The position numbers and the translations under genes are program-made. Positions 1 to 9,512 of a DNA stretch of 64,000 bases are shown piece after piece (the stretch's first letter is position 1; each line of letters opens with the position of its first letter). The notes below the pieces were generated by a model, which was not told the origin of the DNA, ran no database searches, and worked only from the letters and a program-made list of their open reading frames with translations. This stretch comes from Rikenellaceae bacterium (GTDB lineage Bacteria; Bacteroidota; Bacteroidia; Bacteroidales; Rikenellaceae): the NCBI GenBank assembly GCA_015059965.1, contig SUZM01000004.1, positions 1-64,000 on the forward strand. The letters are read 5' to 3'.

Positions 1-282
1 ATATGCGGTCATAGTAAAACTACCGCAAAGATAAAATTTCAAGTCCGTTCGCTCGAAAAATCTCTGTAACTAACTATATTTCAATAATTTCAAAGAACTT
101 TTTCAGATTTTAATGGGACAGTAGTGAGTTGTTTGCTATTTTTTTGCTTGTCTTCAAACTTCTCCTTTGGGTTCACTTCACCCCCCCCCAGGGATTTTTG
201 CCCACTTTTCCGAATACAAAACTACAAAAAAAATCCTATCGAAAATCACTTTTCGCCAAAAAATTTACCCGTAGGGTAATAA

Positions 283-323
283 ATCGCCTGCAGAGGGCCT
301 CTGTGTGGCGCTCTGCAGGCGAT
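283..323 (-). terminator. 13-bp perfect hairpin downstream of the M23 gene
   Basis: ATCGCCTGCAGAG...CTCTGCAGGCGAT; on the minus strand followed by T/A-rich sequence. Confidence 0.55.
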
Positions 324-374
324 GGCCTGATACCTGGTTTTTTCTGAATTTTTACGCTTTGACGTGCGCTGATC

Positions 375-2147
375 TTACCGCCGGAAAAGCCCTCGCCACT
401 CGGCGGTGTTGCCGCAGCCGTCTTTCAGGCGCAGGGTCAGCGTGTGGTCGCGCCTCTCGGGGGCGATCTGCTCCAGGTCGAGGCTCGCTGTGCCGCGTAT
501 GGCGTGGTAGTCCACCGGATGCCACCTGCCGTCGATGAAGGCGGTCAGGGAGGCGATGCCCGAGAAGTTGTCCGAGACCTTGAAGGTGAGGCGTTTCGAG
601 CGGCTCAGATCCTCCTCCGGCTTGAATTGCGGGCCAATACGCGGAGCGATGGTATCGGCGGCCACAAAGAGGTCGCCGAGCGTGGAGATCGAGCCTTTCA
701 CGCGCCCCTCCTCCCACTTGCCGCCTAAGCGGTAGAGCTGTCCCTTGCGGTTGCGCGAGGCGAGGGTAACGTGCGGCTGCAACTCTTTGGGTACGAAGCA
801 CTCGATCTCCACGCGAATGGCCTTGTGGAGAGGAATCGAACTCTCGAGTACCCGATAGGTGGGGGAGAGAACCACGATCGAGGTGTCGCGCCTCAGGGGT
901 TTCGAACTGCGTTTCTGGTGGTAGAACACCGACTCGTAGAGGGCTCCTGCGGGAATCGTAACGTGCAGATTGTCTTCGCTGTGGCGGAATGTCTGGCGGC
1001 GATTGACAACACGCGATAGGGTATCCTTCTTGGCGCGGAAAGATTCTCCCTCACCCTTGCCGATAAGTGCCACCCGCACTTCGGAGCTGTTGCCGCAGTC
1101 GTCCTCGGCAACCAAACGCAATTCTCCCCGAGCCGAGGGGGCGAGCGAGATGATGCCGTCGTTTTTCAGCTCCGAGTAGAACTCCTTCAGGTTGCCGTCT
1201 ATGCGGCAGAGGCGCAACACCTCGTTGCGCGAACCTTGTTGCAGGGGGTAGTGGCTTACGGCGTTGCAGTAGCGGGTCTGGTCGAATCGGAACCCCTCCA
1301 TGCGGTAGTCGAAGATGCGCTCTTCGTCCAAATAGGCTCGCAGTCGATAGATGCCGAAAGTGTTCGAAACATCGTCTTTGCGATCGCTCGCCTCAAGGAT
1401 GAAATATCCGTTCCGGCCCACCTTTATCGGCTCCTTTTGCTTTAGCCTATAACTCTTATTCTCAACCTTTTCTATCTCGTAGGTTCGTGCCGGAGAGTGG
1501 ATCGGTACTCCGCGGACGGTGTCTACCTCCACATAGTGCAGACGAAATAGATAGGGCGCGATTTGGTCTTTTGGTCGAATGACTTTGGCGGCGATCGGGT
1601 TGAGCGTCCGTCCCGTTTTCAGGTCGCGAATTTCGAAGTGCAGGTGGGGACCGAAGGAGCCTCCGGTGTTTCCTGATCGGGCGATCTCTTCACCCTGTTT
1701 GACACGGAAAAGGGTCGAGTCGCAGGAGATATCGACCCGGTTTTTCGAGTGTCGGTGGCGATATTGTGCGAAGTAGGCTTCGATCTCGGGCGCGAAGCGT
1801 TGCAGGTGGGCATAGACGCTCATCGTGCCGTTGGGGTGGTTTATGTAGAGGGCGCGTCCGTAGCCCCCCGACGAGCAGAAGATGCGGCTGATGTAGCCGT
1901 CGGCGGCAGCCACCACGGGCTTTCCCTCCGTGCCGTCGGTCTTGAAGTCGATACCCGAGTGAAAGTGGTTCGAGCGCATCTCACCGAAGTTGGCCGAGAA
2001 GTAGCCCGCCACGTTTTTCAGGGGGGAGCAGAACTCCTCGGGGTTGAGTTTCTGGCCAGCCAGAGGTGCGGGGTGGAGCAGGAGCGTGATGCTTAAAAGC
2101 GTGGCAATCAATACGGTTTGTTGCGCTAAACAGTGTGAATGTCGCAT
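375..2147 (-). CDS. M23 family metallopeptidase (peptidoglycan endopeptidase), secreted
   Basis: 590-aa ORF with signal-like N-terminus; NHFHSGIDFKT...GYGRALYINHPNGTMSVYAHL...GNTGGSFGPHLHFEIRD M23/LytM motifs. Confidence 0.93.
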   Translation of the reverse strand: MRHSHCLAQQTVLIATLLSITLLLHPAPLAGQKLNPEEFCSPLKNVAGYFSANFGEMRSNHFHSGIDFKTDGTEGKPVVAAADGYISRIFCSSGGYGRALYINHPNGTMSVYAHLQRFAPEIEAYFAQYRHRHSKNRVDISCDSTLFRVKQGEEIARSGNTGGSFGPHLHFEIRDLKTGRTLNPIAAKVIRPKDQIAPYLFRLHYVEVDTVRGVPIHSPARTYEIEKVENKSYRLKQKEPIKVGRNGYFILEASDRKDDVSNTFGIYRLRAYLDEERIFDYRMEGFRFDQTRYCNAVSHYPLQQGSRNEVLRLCRIDGNLKEFYSELKNDGIISLAPSARGELRLVAEDDCGNSSEVRVALIGKGEGESFRAKKDTLSRVVNRRQTFRHSEDNLHVTIPAGALYESVFYHQKRSSKPLRRDTSIVVLSPTYRVLESSIPLHKAIRVEIECFVPKELQPHVTLASRNRKGQLYRLGGKWEEGRVKGSISTLGDLFVAADTIAPRIGPQFKPEEDLSRSKRLTFKVSDNFSGIASLTAFIDGRWHPVDYHAIRGTASLDLEQIAPERRDHTLTLRLKDGCGNTAEWRGLFRR

Positions 2148-2644
2148 TCTTCGTTTGGGGTTTTCAGGTGTTGGTTTACCGCTTCGCTCACGGCCTCGAA
2201 ATCGAAGCCCAGCGAGAGGCCGTAGCGCATGAGTTTCGTGCGCATTTCGTAGCTTGACGAGGCCTTTGTGAGGCGGGCTTTGCGGGCGATTTTTTCGCTC
2301 AGCCGTTCGCGATTCGATGCCGGGTCTATCGTATGGAGAGCCTCCTCGATCACCTCATCGGCCACCTCCTTGCGCCTGAGGGCCATGCGGATCTTGTAGG
2401 TGCCCCAGCAGCTTAGGCGGCACTTCTCGCCGACGAAGGCCGTAGCGTAGCGCCGATCGTCTATAAATCGCTCTTTTATCAGGCGTTGGAGGATCTTCTC
2501 CGCCTCTTCGGGCGGAACTCCCCAACCGCGCATCAGGCGGCGGGCATCGCCCGAGGACTTCTCGCTGCGGGCGCAGAGGCGCATCAGGGCTGCAAGGGCC
2601 TGCTCGGGGCTCTTCGTGCGTTTGGGCTTTAAGGTCGGCTCCAT
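2126..2644 (-). CDS. recX: Regulatory protein RecX
   Basis: 172 aa, three-helix repeats (GDARRLMRGWGVPPEEAEKILQRLIKERFIDDRRYATAFV). Confidence 0.85.
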   Translation of the reverse strand: MEPTLKPKRTKSPEQALAALMRLCARSEKSSGDARRLMRGWGVPPEEAEKILQRLIKERFIDDRRYATAFVGEKCRLSCWGTYKIRMALRRKEVADEVIEEALHTIDPASNRERLSEKIARKARLTKASSSYEMRTKLMRYGLSLGFDFEAVSEAVNQHLKTPNEECDIHTV

Positions 2645-3468
2645 ATCATTCGTTTTTTGTCGAACAGATCGCGCAACACCTCCACCCGACTGTAGCCCTG
2701 TCCGGCGAGCATTTCGGCCGTCAGGTCGGCAAAATCTTCGTGTACCTCAAACCAGAGCGAGCCCGTCGGGGTCAGCCGCTTGAGGGCCTCGGAGCCGATG
2801 GCGCGATAGAAGCGCAAGGGGTCGCTGTCGGGGACAAAGAGCGCCTCGTGGGGCTCGAAGTCCAGGACGTTGCGGCGCATCAGCCGCTCCTCGCTTTGCG
2901 GAATGTAGGGCGGATTCGAGACGATCACCTCAAAGGGCCCCTCGGGGTAGCTCTCCCCGCAGAGGGCATCCCCCTTTATAAGGGTGATCCCGGCCCCCAG
3001 GCGTTCGCTGTTCTCGCGGGCGATCTCCAAGGCCTCATCCGAGAGGTCGAGGGCCGTGATTTGAGCCTCGGGAAGCGCTTTTTTCAGGGCAATGGCAATG
3101 CAACCGCTCCCGGTGCCGATGTCCAGAATGTGTCGCGCCGAGGGGTGTTTTCGGAGGATGTGGCCGACCAACTCTTCGGTCTCGGGGCGGGGGATGAGAA
3201 CCCCCTCGCGCACCCGAAATTCCAGCCCGCAGAACTCCGTGTGGCCCACGATGTATTGCACTGGGCGACCGCTTCCGAGCTCCTGCGCAAGATCCTCGAA
3301 ATCAGGGATCTCGATCTCGGCCGCAGGGTCGGCCAGCAGGGCCGATTCGCTGATGCCGCTGCGTGCGGAGAGGACCATGCGGGCAATGGTTGCCGCCTCG
3401 CGCTCTCCGTAAATCGAACGGATCTCGGATGTTAAAAGTCGTAGGGCCTCGCGGCGTGTGGTGATCAT
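2629..3468 (-). CDS. prmC: Peptide chain release factor N5-glutamine methyltransferase
   Basis: IPRPETEELV, DIGTGSGCIAIALK, VSNPPYIPQSE (NPPY) motifs. Confidence 0.95.
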   Translation of the reverse strand: MITTRREALRLLTSEIRSIYGEREAATIARMVLSARSGISESALLADPAAEIEIPDFEDLAQELGSGRPVQYIVGHTEFCGLEFRVREGVLIPRPETEELVGHILRKHPSARHILDIGTGSGCIAIALKKALPEAQITALDLSDEALEIARENSERLGAGITLIKGDALCGESYPEGPFEVIVSNPPYIPQSEERLMRRNVLDFEPHEALFVPDSDPLRFYRAIGSEALKRLTPTGSLWFEVHEDFADLTAEMLAGQGYSRVEVLRDLFDKKRMIWSRP

Positions 3469-3525
3469 CTCTTTTTTGGGGATATGGGGTTGTTGTGCCT
3501 CGTCTTTGATTTTGCTGTAAGGGGA

Positions 3526-4506
3526 TTAGCGCAACGTGAGTTCGGCCAGGGCAATGGCTACTGCCGCCTCTACGACCACGGCGCCGCGCAGGGCGATGCA
3601 CCGGTCGTGGCGTCCGCGGATCACAAGGGGCTCCACGCGATCGGTTGCCGCATGGTAGGTCTGCTGCTCGCGGGCGATCGAGGCGGTGGGTTTGAAGGCT
3701 GCGCGGACGATGAGCGGGTTGCCGTTCGTAAGGCCCCCGACCACGCCTCCCGCATGGTTTGTTGCGGTTCTGCCCCTCCGGTCGAAGAGGGGATCGTTGT
3801 GCTCCGAACCCCGCATGCGGGCCGCCTCGAAGCCGCTGCCGAACGCCACCCCCTTAATGCCGGGAATCGCGAAGAGCAGATGGGCCACCAGGCTCTCCAC
3901 CGAGTCGAAGAAGGGGTCGCCCAGCCCCACCTTCAGGCCGCTGACCTCGCACTCGATCTCTCCACCAAGCGAGTCCCCCTCGGCCGAGGCCTGCTGCAAT
4001 AGGGGCTCAAATCGGGCGGGATCCTGCTCGCCTCCGATCGAACGAACGAAGGTGGAGAAGCCTACCTCAGGGGGCAGCAGCAGCTTGGCAACTACACCGG
4101 CGGCCACAAGGGCAACGCTCAGCCGGCCCGAGAAGTGGCCTCCGCCGCGCGGGTCGTTGTAGCCGTTGAACTTCTCGCGGGCCACAAAGTCGGCATGCGA
4201 GGGGCGAAAATGGTCGAAATATGGGGCGTAATCCTCGCTTCGGGTGTTGTGGTTTGCAAACCAGAGGGCAAGGGGTGCTCCCGTGGTGTGTCCCTCATAG
4301 AGGCCGGCAAGAAATTGGGGGCGATCCTCCTCCTGGCGGGGTGTGGTGCCCGGTTGCGAGCCTCCGCGGCGGCGTGCCAGGTCCTGCTCGAAGAGCTCCT
4401 CCGAGAGGCGGATGCCGGCCGGCAGGCCGTCGATCACCAGGCCGATGCCCGGGCCGTGGGACTCCCCGAAGAGGGTGATTCGGAATCGGTTGCCAAAACT
4501 GTTCAT
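3526..4506 (-). CDS. aroC: Chorismate synthase
   Basis: MNSFGNRFRITLFGESHGPGIGLVIDGLPAG; RGGGHFSGR; HDRCIALRGAVVVEA. Confidence 0.96.
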   Translation of the reverse strand: MNSFGNRFRITLFGESHGPGIGLVIDGLPAGIRLSEELFEQDLARRRGGSQPGTTPRQEEDRPQFLAGLYEGHTTGAPLALWFANHNTRSEDYAPYFDHFRPSHADFVAREKFNGYNDPRGGGHFSGRLSVALVAAGVVAKLLLPPEVGFSTFVRSIGGEQDPARFEPLLQQASAEGDSLGGEIECEVSGLKVGLGDPFFDSVESLVAHLLFAIPGIKGVAFGSGFEAARMRGSEHNDPLFDRRGRTATNHAGGVVGGLTNGNPLIVRAAFKPTASIAREQQTYHAATDRVEPLVIRGRHDRCIALRGAVVVEAAVAIALAELTLR

Positions 4507-4509
4507 GGG

Positions 4510-5760
4510 CTATGGACGGCTTAAGGTGTTCAGGTCGTCAAAAAAGGCGGGGTAGCTCTTCGCCACGCACTCGGCTCCCTGGATCGTGATGGGCTCTTCG
4601 CTTCTGAGGGCCATCAGGGCAAGGGCCATGGCGATGCGATGGTCTCCATGTGCCGAGCATACGCCGCCCGAGATCTTTCCGCCGCGGATGCGCATTAAAT
4701 CCGGAGTGGAGAGATCAACCGCAATACCGAGTTTAGAAAACTCCTCCTGGATCACCTCTGCACGGTTCGACTCCTTGTGCTCCAAGCGTGAGGTGCCGCG
4801 AATCTCCGAGTACCCCTCACACGATGCTGCCAATGCGGCCAACACCGGGAAGAGGTCGGGCGAGTGGGTGGCATCGAATTGGAAGGCCTTCAGCGGGCGC
4901 CGGCTCACGGTTATTGCCCCCTGCTCACAGGTGATGGCGGCCCCGGCACGCTCCAGGGCGCGGCAGATCGCCGTGTCGGCCTGATGGGAGAGCGTGGAGA
5001 GGTTTTCAATGCGCACCTCGCCTGCCAGGGCTCCGCCCACCAGCCAGGTTGCGGCCGAGCTCCAGTCGCCTTCGATCTCGAAGTCGGTGGCCCGGTAGCC
5101 CTCGCCTGCGGGGATATAAAATTCGGTATAGTCGTCGTTGTGGTCGATCTCGCGGCCGAAGCGGCGGATCACCTCGACGGTCATGTCGATGTAGGGGAGC
5201 GATACGGGATTTTTGACGTGGAGGGTCATCTCCTCTGGGCGTGAGGCCAGGGCGATGAGCAGTCCGGTGATGAATTGTGAGGAGATGCCGCCATCGACCT
5301 CCACCTTCCCTCCCTGCATGGGCCCTCGGACCTGAATAGGTAGAAATCCTCCGCCGTCGCGCAGCTCTACCCGCAAGGCCTTCAGGGGCTCGAACATCAT
5401 CGTCATGGGGCGCATCAGCAGTGTCCCCTCGCCCTCGATGGTGATCGGGGTGTTGCAGAGTGCGGCTATGGGGGTGAAGAGTCGTGTGGCCAGGCCCGAC
5501 TCGCCGACCGGAAGGCGATCGCTCGTGGGGTTCAATCCCCCCTTGATGCGGAGCGACTTCTCGCCCGGGCGCTCTACGCACGCACCGAGCACTTCGATGC
5601 AGCGGATGGCTGATCGGGTATCATCGCAGAAGGCGATGTTGTGGAGCGTGGAGCTCCCGTTGGCCAACAGTGCGGCGGCCAGGGCTCGTTGCGCGTAGCT
5701 CTTCGAGCAGGGGGGTATCACGACCCCCTGCAGCGTGCGGGCGTGTAGGGTGATCTCCAT
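4510..5760 (-). CDS. aroA: 3-phosphoshikimate 1-carboxyvinyltransferase
   Basis: EPSP synthase motifs (PPCSKSYAQRALAAALLA, GESGLATRLF, HGDHRIAMALALMALRS). Confidence 0.95.
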   Translation of the reverse strand: MEITLHARTLQGVVIPPCSKSYAQRALAAALLANGSSTLHNIAFCDDTRSAIRCIEVLGACVERPGEKSLRIKGGLNPTSDRLPVGESGLATRLFTPIAALCNTPITIEGEGTLLMRPMTMMFEPLKALRVELRDGGGFLPIQVRGPMQGGKVEVDGGISSQFITGLLIALASRPEEMTLHVKNPVSLPYIDMTVEVIRRFGREIDHNDDYTEFYIPAGEGYRATDFEIEGDWSSAATWLVGGALAGEVRIENLSTLSHQADTAICRALERAGAAITCEQGAITVSRRPLKAFQFDATHSPDLFPVLAALAASCEGYSEIRGTSRLEHKESNRAEVIQEEFSKLGIAVDLSTPDLMRIRGGKISGGVCSAHGDHRIAMALALMALRSEEPITIQGAECVAKSYPAFFDDLNTLSRP

Positions 5761-5765
5761 TATTG

Positions 5766-6566
5766 CTATTGCTCTTGTTCGCGCAGACGCTCCTCGGCTT
5801 CACGGCGCAACTGGTCGATCTTGGGCGAGCGGCGCAGCTCGAAGTGCTGACCCAGGTAGCGCTTGCGCACCTCGGGGTCGGCCGCCAGCTCCTCGGGGGT
5901 ACCGGTCATGAGCACCTTACCCTCATAGAGCAGGTAGGCGCGGTCGGTGATGGCGAGGGTCTCATCCACGTTGTGGTCGGTGATGATTACACCGATATTC
6001 TTCTCCTTGAGTGTGGCCACGATGGCCTGAATATCCTCTACGGCAATGGGGTCCACACCCGCAAAGGGCTCGTCCAGAAGGATGAACGAGGGGTTGATGG
6101 CCACGGCACGGGCGATCTCCGTGCGGCGGCGCTCACCTCCGGAGAGTTGATTACCGTAACTTTTGCGCACTTTTTGCAGGCGGAACTCCTCGATCAGGGC
6201 CTCGCAACGCTCCTTTTGGTACTCCTTCGTGAAGTTGGTCATCTCGAGCACGGCCTTGATGTTGTCCTCGACCGAGAGGTGGCGGAATACCGAGGCCTCC
6301 TGTGCCAGGTAGCCCACACCCATCTGGGCGCGACGATAGACCGGCAGGTCGGTAAGTTCGGCCGTCTGCCCGTTGTCGTCCTCCAAAAAGATGCGTCCGT
6401 TGTTGGGCTTGATCAGGCCTACGATCATGTAGAAACTTGTCGTCTTGCCGGCTCCGTTAGGCCCTAACAATCCGACGATTTCGCCCTGATTGACCTCGAT
6501 CGAAACATGGTTTACGACCGTGCGGGCTTTGTATTTCTTGACGAGTTCTTGGGTGTAAAGTCGCAT
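5766..6566 (-). CDS. lptB: LPS export ABC transporter ATP-binding protein
   Basis: [18 protein letters not shown] Walker [15 protein letters not shown] signature; LptB-type. Confidence 0.95.
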   Translation of the reverse strand: MRLYTQELVKKYKARTVVNHVSIEVNQGEIVGLLGPNGAGKTTSFYMIVGLIKPNNGRIFLEDDNGQTAELTDLPVYRRAQMGVGYLAQEASVFRHLSVEDNIKAVLEMTNFTKEYQKERCEALIEEFRLQKVRKSYGNQLSGGERRRTEIARAVAINPSFILLDEPFAGVDPIAVEDIQAIVATLKEKNIGVIITDHNVDETLAITDRAYLLYEGKVLMTGTPEELAADPEVRKRYLGQHFELRRSPKIDQLRREAEERLREQEQ

Positions 6567-6618
6567 TTTTTACTGAAAAATTTTTCACAAAGTTATGATA
6601 ATTTCCGAAATATTTTTT

Positions 6619-6626
6619 ATCTTTGA
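6619..6626 (+). promoter_or_regulatory. Putative Bacteroidota -7 box (TATCTTTG) for recQ
   Basis: TAnnTTTG match ~50 nt upstream of the recQ ATG. Confidence 0.45.
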
Positions 6627-6675
6627 GATAAATTTCCGCGATTAGCTAAAATTTCAGGTAAAGAAGGTATAAGAG

Positions 6676-8862
6676 ATGGAACTGAACAACACGGATTTGT
6701 TGCACGGCAAACTGAAAGAGTATTTTGGATTTACCTCCTTCAAAGGGAATCAGGAGGCGGTGATCCGCAACGTCCTTGAGGGACATGATACCTTTGTGCT
6801 CATGCCCACGGGTGGCGGAAAATCGCTGTGCTACCAGTTGCCGGCAATGCTTATGGAGGGCGTTGCCATCGTCATCTCGCCGCTGATCGCCCTGATGAAG
6901 AATCAGGTCGATGCCATGCGCACCTTCTCCACCGAGTCGGGTATTGCCCACTTCCTGAACTCGTCGCTCAACAAGACGGCCATCAACCAGGTGCGCCAGG
7001 ATGTCCTCGACGGCAAGACCAAACTCCTCTATTTTGCTCCCGAATCGCTTACCAAGGAGGATAATGTGGCCTTCTTGCGCAAGATCAAGATCTCGTTCTA
7101 CGCCATCGACGAGGCACACTGTATCTCGGAGTGGGGCCACGACTTCCGTCCCGAGTATCGTCGTATCCGTCCCATCATCAACGAGATCGGCCAGGCGCCG
7201 CTGATCGCCCTCACGGCCACGGCCACCCCCAAGGTGCAACTCGATATTCAGAAGAACCTCGGCATGAACGATGCCGCGGTCTTCAAATCCTCGTTCAACC
7301 GTCCGAACCTCTACTACGAACTGCGCCCCAAGCACGATGTGGATCGCGACATCATCCGTTTTATCAAGCAGAACGAGGGCAAGAGCGGCATCATCTACTG
7401 CCTGAGCCGTAAGAAGGTTGAGGAGCTCGCCGAGTTGCTCGTGGCCAACGACATCAAGGCCCTGGCCTACCATGCCGGCATGGATGCCGCCACCCGCGCG
7501 GCCAACCAGGACGATTTCCTCATGGAGCGGGTCGATGTGATTGTGGCCACCATCGCCTTCGGTATGGGTATCGACAAACCCGATGTGCGCTATGTGATTC
7601 ACTACGACATTCCCAAGTCGTTAGAGGGCTACTACCAGGAGACGGGACGTGCCGGCCGCGATGGCGGCGAGGGACACTGCCTCACCTTTTATAGTTATAA
7701 GGACATCCAGAAGCTCGAGAAGTTCATGCAGGGCAAGCCCGTCTCGGAGCAGGAGATCGGAAAGCTCCTGTTGCAGGAGACCGTCTCCTACGCCGAGAGT
7801 TCGATGTGCCGCCGCAAGACCCTGCTGCACTACTTCGGCGAGGAGTACACCGAGCCCAACTGCGGCAACTGCGACAACTGCCGCCATCCGAAGCCCAAGA
7901 TCGATGCGTTGGACTCGCTCTGCCTGGTTCTGGAGGCCCTCTCCGAGATCGGCGACAAGTTCAAGGCCGACCATCTGGTCAATCTCCTTGTCGGACGCAC
8001 GACGGCCCTGATCAAGAGCTACGGCCACAACAAATCCGAATTCTTCGGTGCTGGCGAGAAGCGTGATCCCAACTTCTGGGGCGCCATCATCCGCCAGGGC
8101 CTTATCATGGGGTTGATCGACAAGAATATCGAAAACTACGGTCTGCTGGCCATCAACTCCCGGGGTCGAGCCTACCTCGACAATCCCACCCCTGTGACGA
8201 TCACCCTCGACCACGACTACGACTCCGAGGAGTCCGAATCGGCACTCCCCTCTGCACGCGGCGGGGCGGCCGACGAGGAGCTCTTCTCCATGCTCAAGGA
8301 TCTGCGTCGCAAGGTGGCCAAGAAGCACGACCTGCCCCCCTTTGTGGTCTTCCAGGACCCCTCGTTGGAGGATATGTCCATTCAGTACCCCGTCACCTTG
8401 GAGGAGATGCAGAACATCTCGGGTGTGGGTGTGGGCAAGGCCCGCAAGTTCGGCGAGGAGTTCATTAAACTCATCAAGGCCTATGTCGAGGAGAAGGAGA
8501 TCATCCGTCCGCAGGATATGGTCGTGAAGACGGTGGGCAACAAGCAGGGCAACAAGATCTTCATCATTCAATCCATTGACCGCAAGATGGATTTCGAGGA
8601 TATTGCCCGCGCCAAGGACCTCGAGTTCGACGAGTTGCTCACCGAGATTGAGACCATCGTAAACTCCGGAACGCGCCTCGACATCTCCTACTACATCAAC
8701 CAATACATGGACGAGGAGAAGGCTGACGATATTTACCTCTACTTCAAGGAGGATGCCGAGAGCGATTCTCTGGATGAGGCCATCGAAGAGCTTGGAGGGG
8801 ATTATACCGAAGAGGAGATACGTCTGGTGCGGATAAAGTTTATTTGCGAGCAGGGAAATTAA
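6676..8862 (+). CDS. recQ: ATP-dependent DNA helicase RecQ
   Basis: PTGGGKSLCYQLPA, DEAH, GRAGRDG, zinc-cluster cysteines, C-terminal HRDC. Confidence 0.96.
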   Translation: MELNNTDLLHGKLKEYFGFTSFKGNQEAVIRNVLEGHDTFVLMPTGGGKSLCYQLPAMLMEGVAIVISPLIALMKNQVDAMRTFSTESGIAHFLNSSLNKTAINQVRQDVLDGKTKLLYFAPESLTKEDNVAFLRKIKISFYAIDEAHCISEWGHDFRPEYRRIRPIINEIGQAPLIALTATATPKVQLDIQKNLGMNDAAVFKSSFNRPNLYYELRPKHDVDRDIIRFIKQNEGKSGIIYCLSRKKVEELAELLVANDIKALAYHAGMDAATRAANQDDFLMERVDVIVATIAFGMGIDKPDVRYVIHYDIPKSLEGYYQETGRAGRDGGEGHCLTFYSYKDIQKLEKFMQGKPVSEQEIGKLLLQETVSYAESSMCRRKTLLHYFGEEYTEPNCGNCDNCRHPKPKIDALDSLCLVLEALSEIGDKFKADHLVNLLVGRTTALIKSYGHNKSEFFGAGEKRDPNFWGAIIRQGLIMGLIDKNIENYGLLAINSRGRAYLDNPTPVTITLDHDYDSEESESALPSARGGAADEELFSMLKDLRRKVAKKHDLPPFVVFQDPSLEDMSIQYPVTLEEMQNISGVGVGKARKFGEEFIKLIKAYVEEKEIIRPQDMVVKTVGNKQGNKIFIIQSIDRKMDFEDIARAKDLEFDELLTEIETIVNSGTRLDISYYINQYMDEEKADDIYLYFKEDAESDSLDEAIEELGGDYTEEEIRLVRIKFICEQGN

Positions 8863-8912
8863 ACATTTATAGGGCATATTTCTAGATAGTACGAAAACAA
8901 AGATTCACTCAA

Positions 8913-9125
8913 ATGAACAAGAAGACATTTACCGTAGCGTTGATTTTTCTGGTGGTGACCTTGCTTTGGCTCGCCTTTGAGATCTACTGGTTTTGCACGA
9001 ACCATCTGCCCAAGCAGGAGTTGGCCATGCCCGTTCTCTTTGTGATCGCGGCCCTGGTGATGGTGTGGCGAGAGTTTCGCCGCAAGAAGCGCAAGCATGT
9101 CGAGGATGTAAAGCGTTACCTCTGA
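8913..9125 (+). CDS. Small two-TM hypothetical protein
   Basis: 70 aa, two hydrophobic segments, basic C-terminus, directly downstream of recQ. Confidence 0.7.
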   Translation: MNKKTFTVALIFLVVTLLWLAFEIYWFCTNHLPKQELAMPVLFVIAALVMVWREFRRKKRKHVEDVKRYL

Positions 9126-9253
9126 TCGAGATGGCCGGAGGACGGCTTTTCTGCGTTGCACGGCCCTTCAAAAAGCTCTCTTCCTGAGTGAAAGCTTCGC
9201 TTTTTGTCTTTTGCAGCCCTAAAATCGCCGCCTCTTCAGCAACCTCTGATAGA

Positions 9254-9290
9254 AGGGGTGTGTCCGACAAGACAGGTCGGATGCACCCCT
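9254..9290 (+). terminator. Hairpin AGGGGTGtgTCCGAC...GTCGGAtgCACCCCT
   Basis: long stem followed by T-rich sequence. Confidence 0.5.
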
Positions 9291-9477
9291 TTAAGTTTTG
9301 ATTCATCCTGCTGAAATCGTTGTCGCTCAGTGGGTCAGTCGTACAATTTGTCGCACTTTTCGCGGATCAGGAGCCGCAATCTTCCGGTTGGCCCTTGCTT
9401 TTGTGTCGTTGGTCGATTTTTTTAGAAAAAACATGATAATTCCATGATTGTGAGATAAATAATTCGCCGAATATTTT

Positions 9478-9485
9478 TATCTTTG
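9478..9485 (+). promoter_or_regulatory. Putative -7 box TATCTTTG
   Basis: TAnnTTTG just upstream of the lipoprotein gene. Confidence 0.5.
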
Positions 9486-9512
9486 TAAATGATAATACTA
9501 AATTATTCGCGT

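Noticed and set aside
352-801. 149-aa minus-strand ORF in another frame of the M23 gene
   Set aside because: Out-of-frame overlap with a well-supported M23 peptidase; composition Arg/Pro-rich as expected for a shifted frame.
8863-8912. Possible family-B copy after recQ (tttatagggcatattt)
   Set aside because: Only the first ~16 nt match; no inner stem or right arm.
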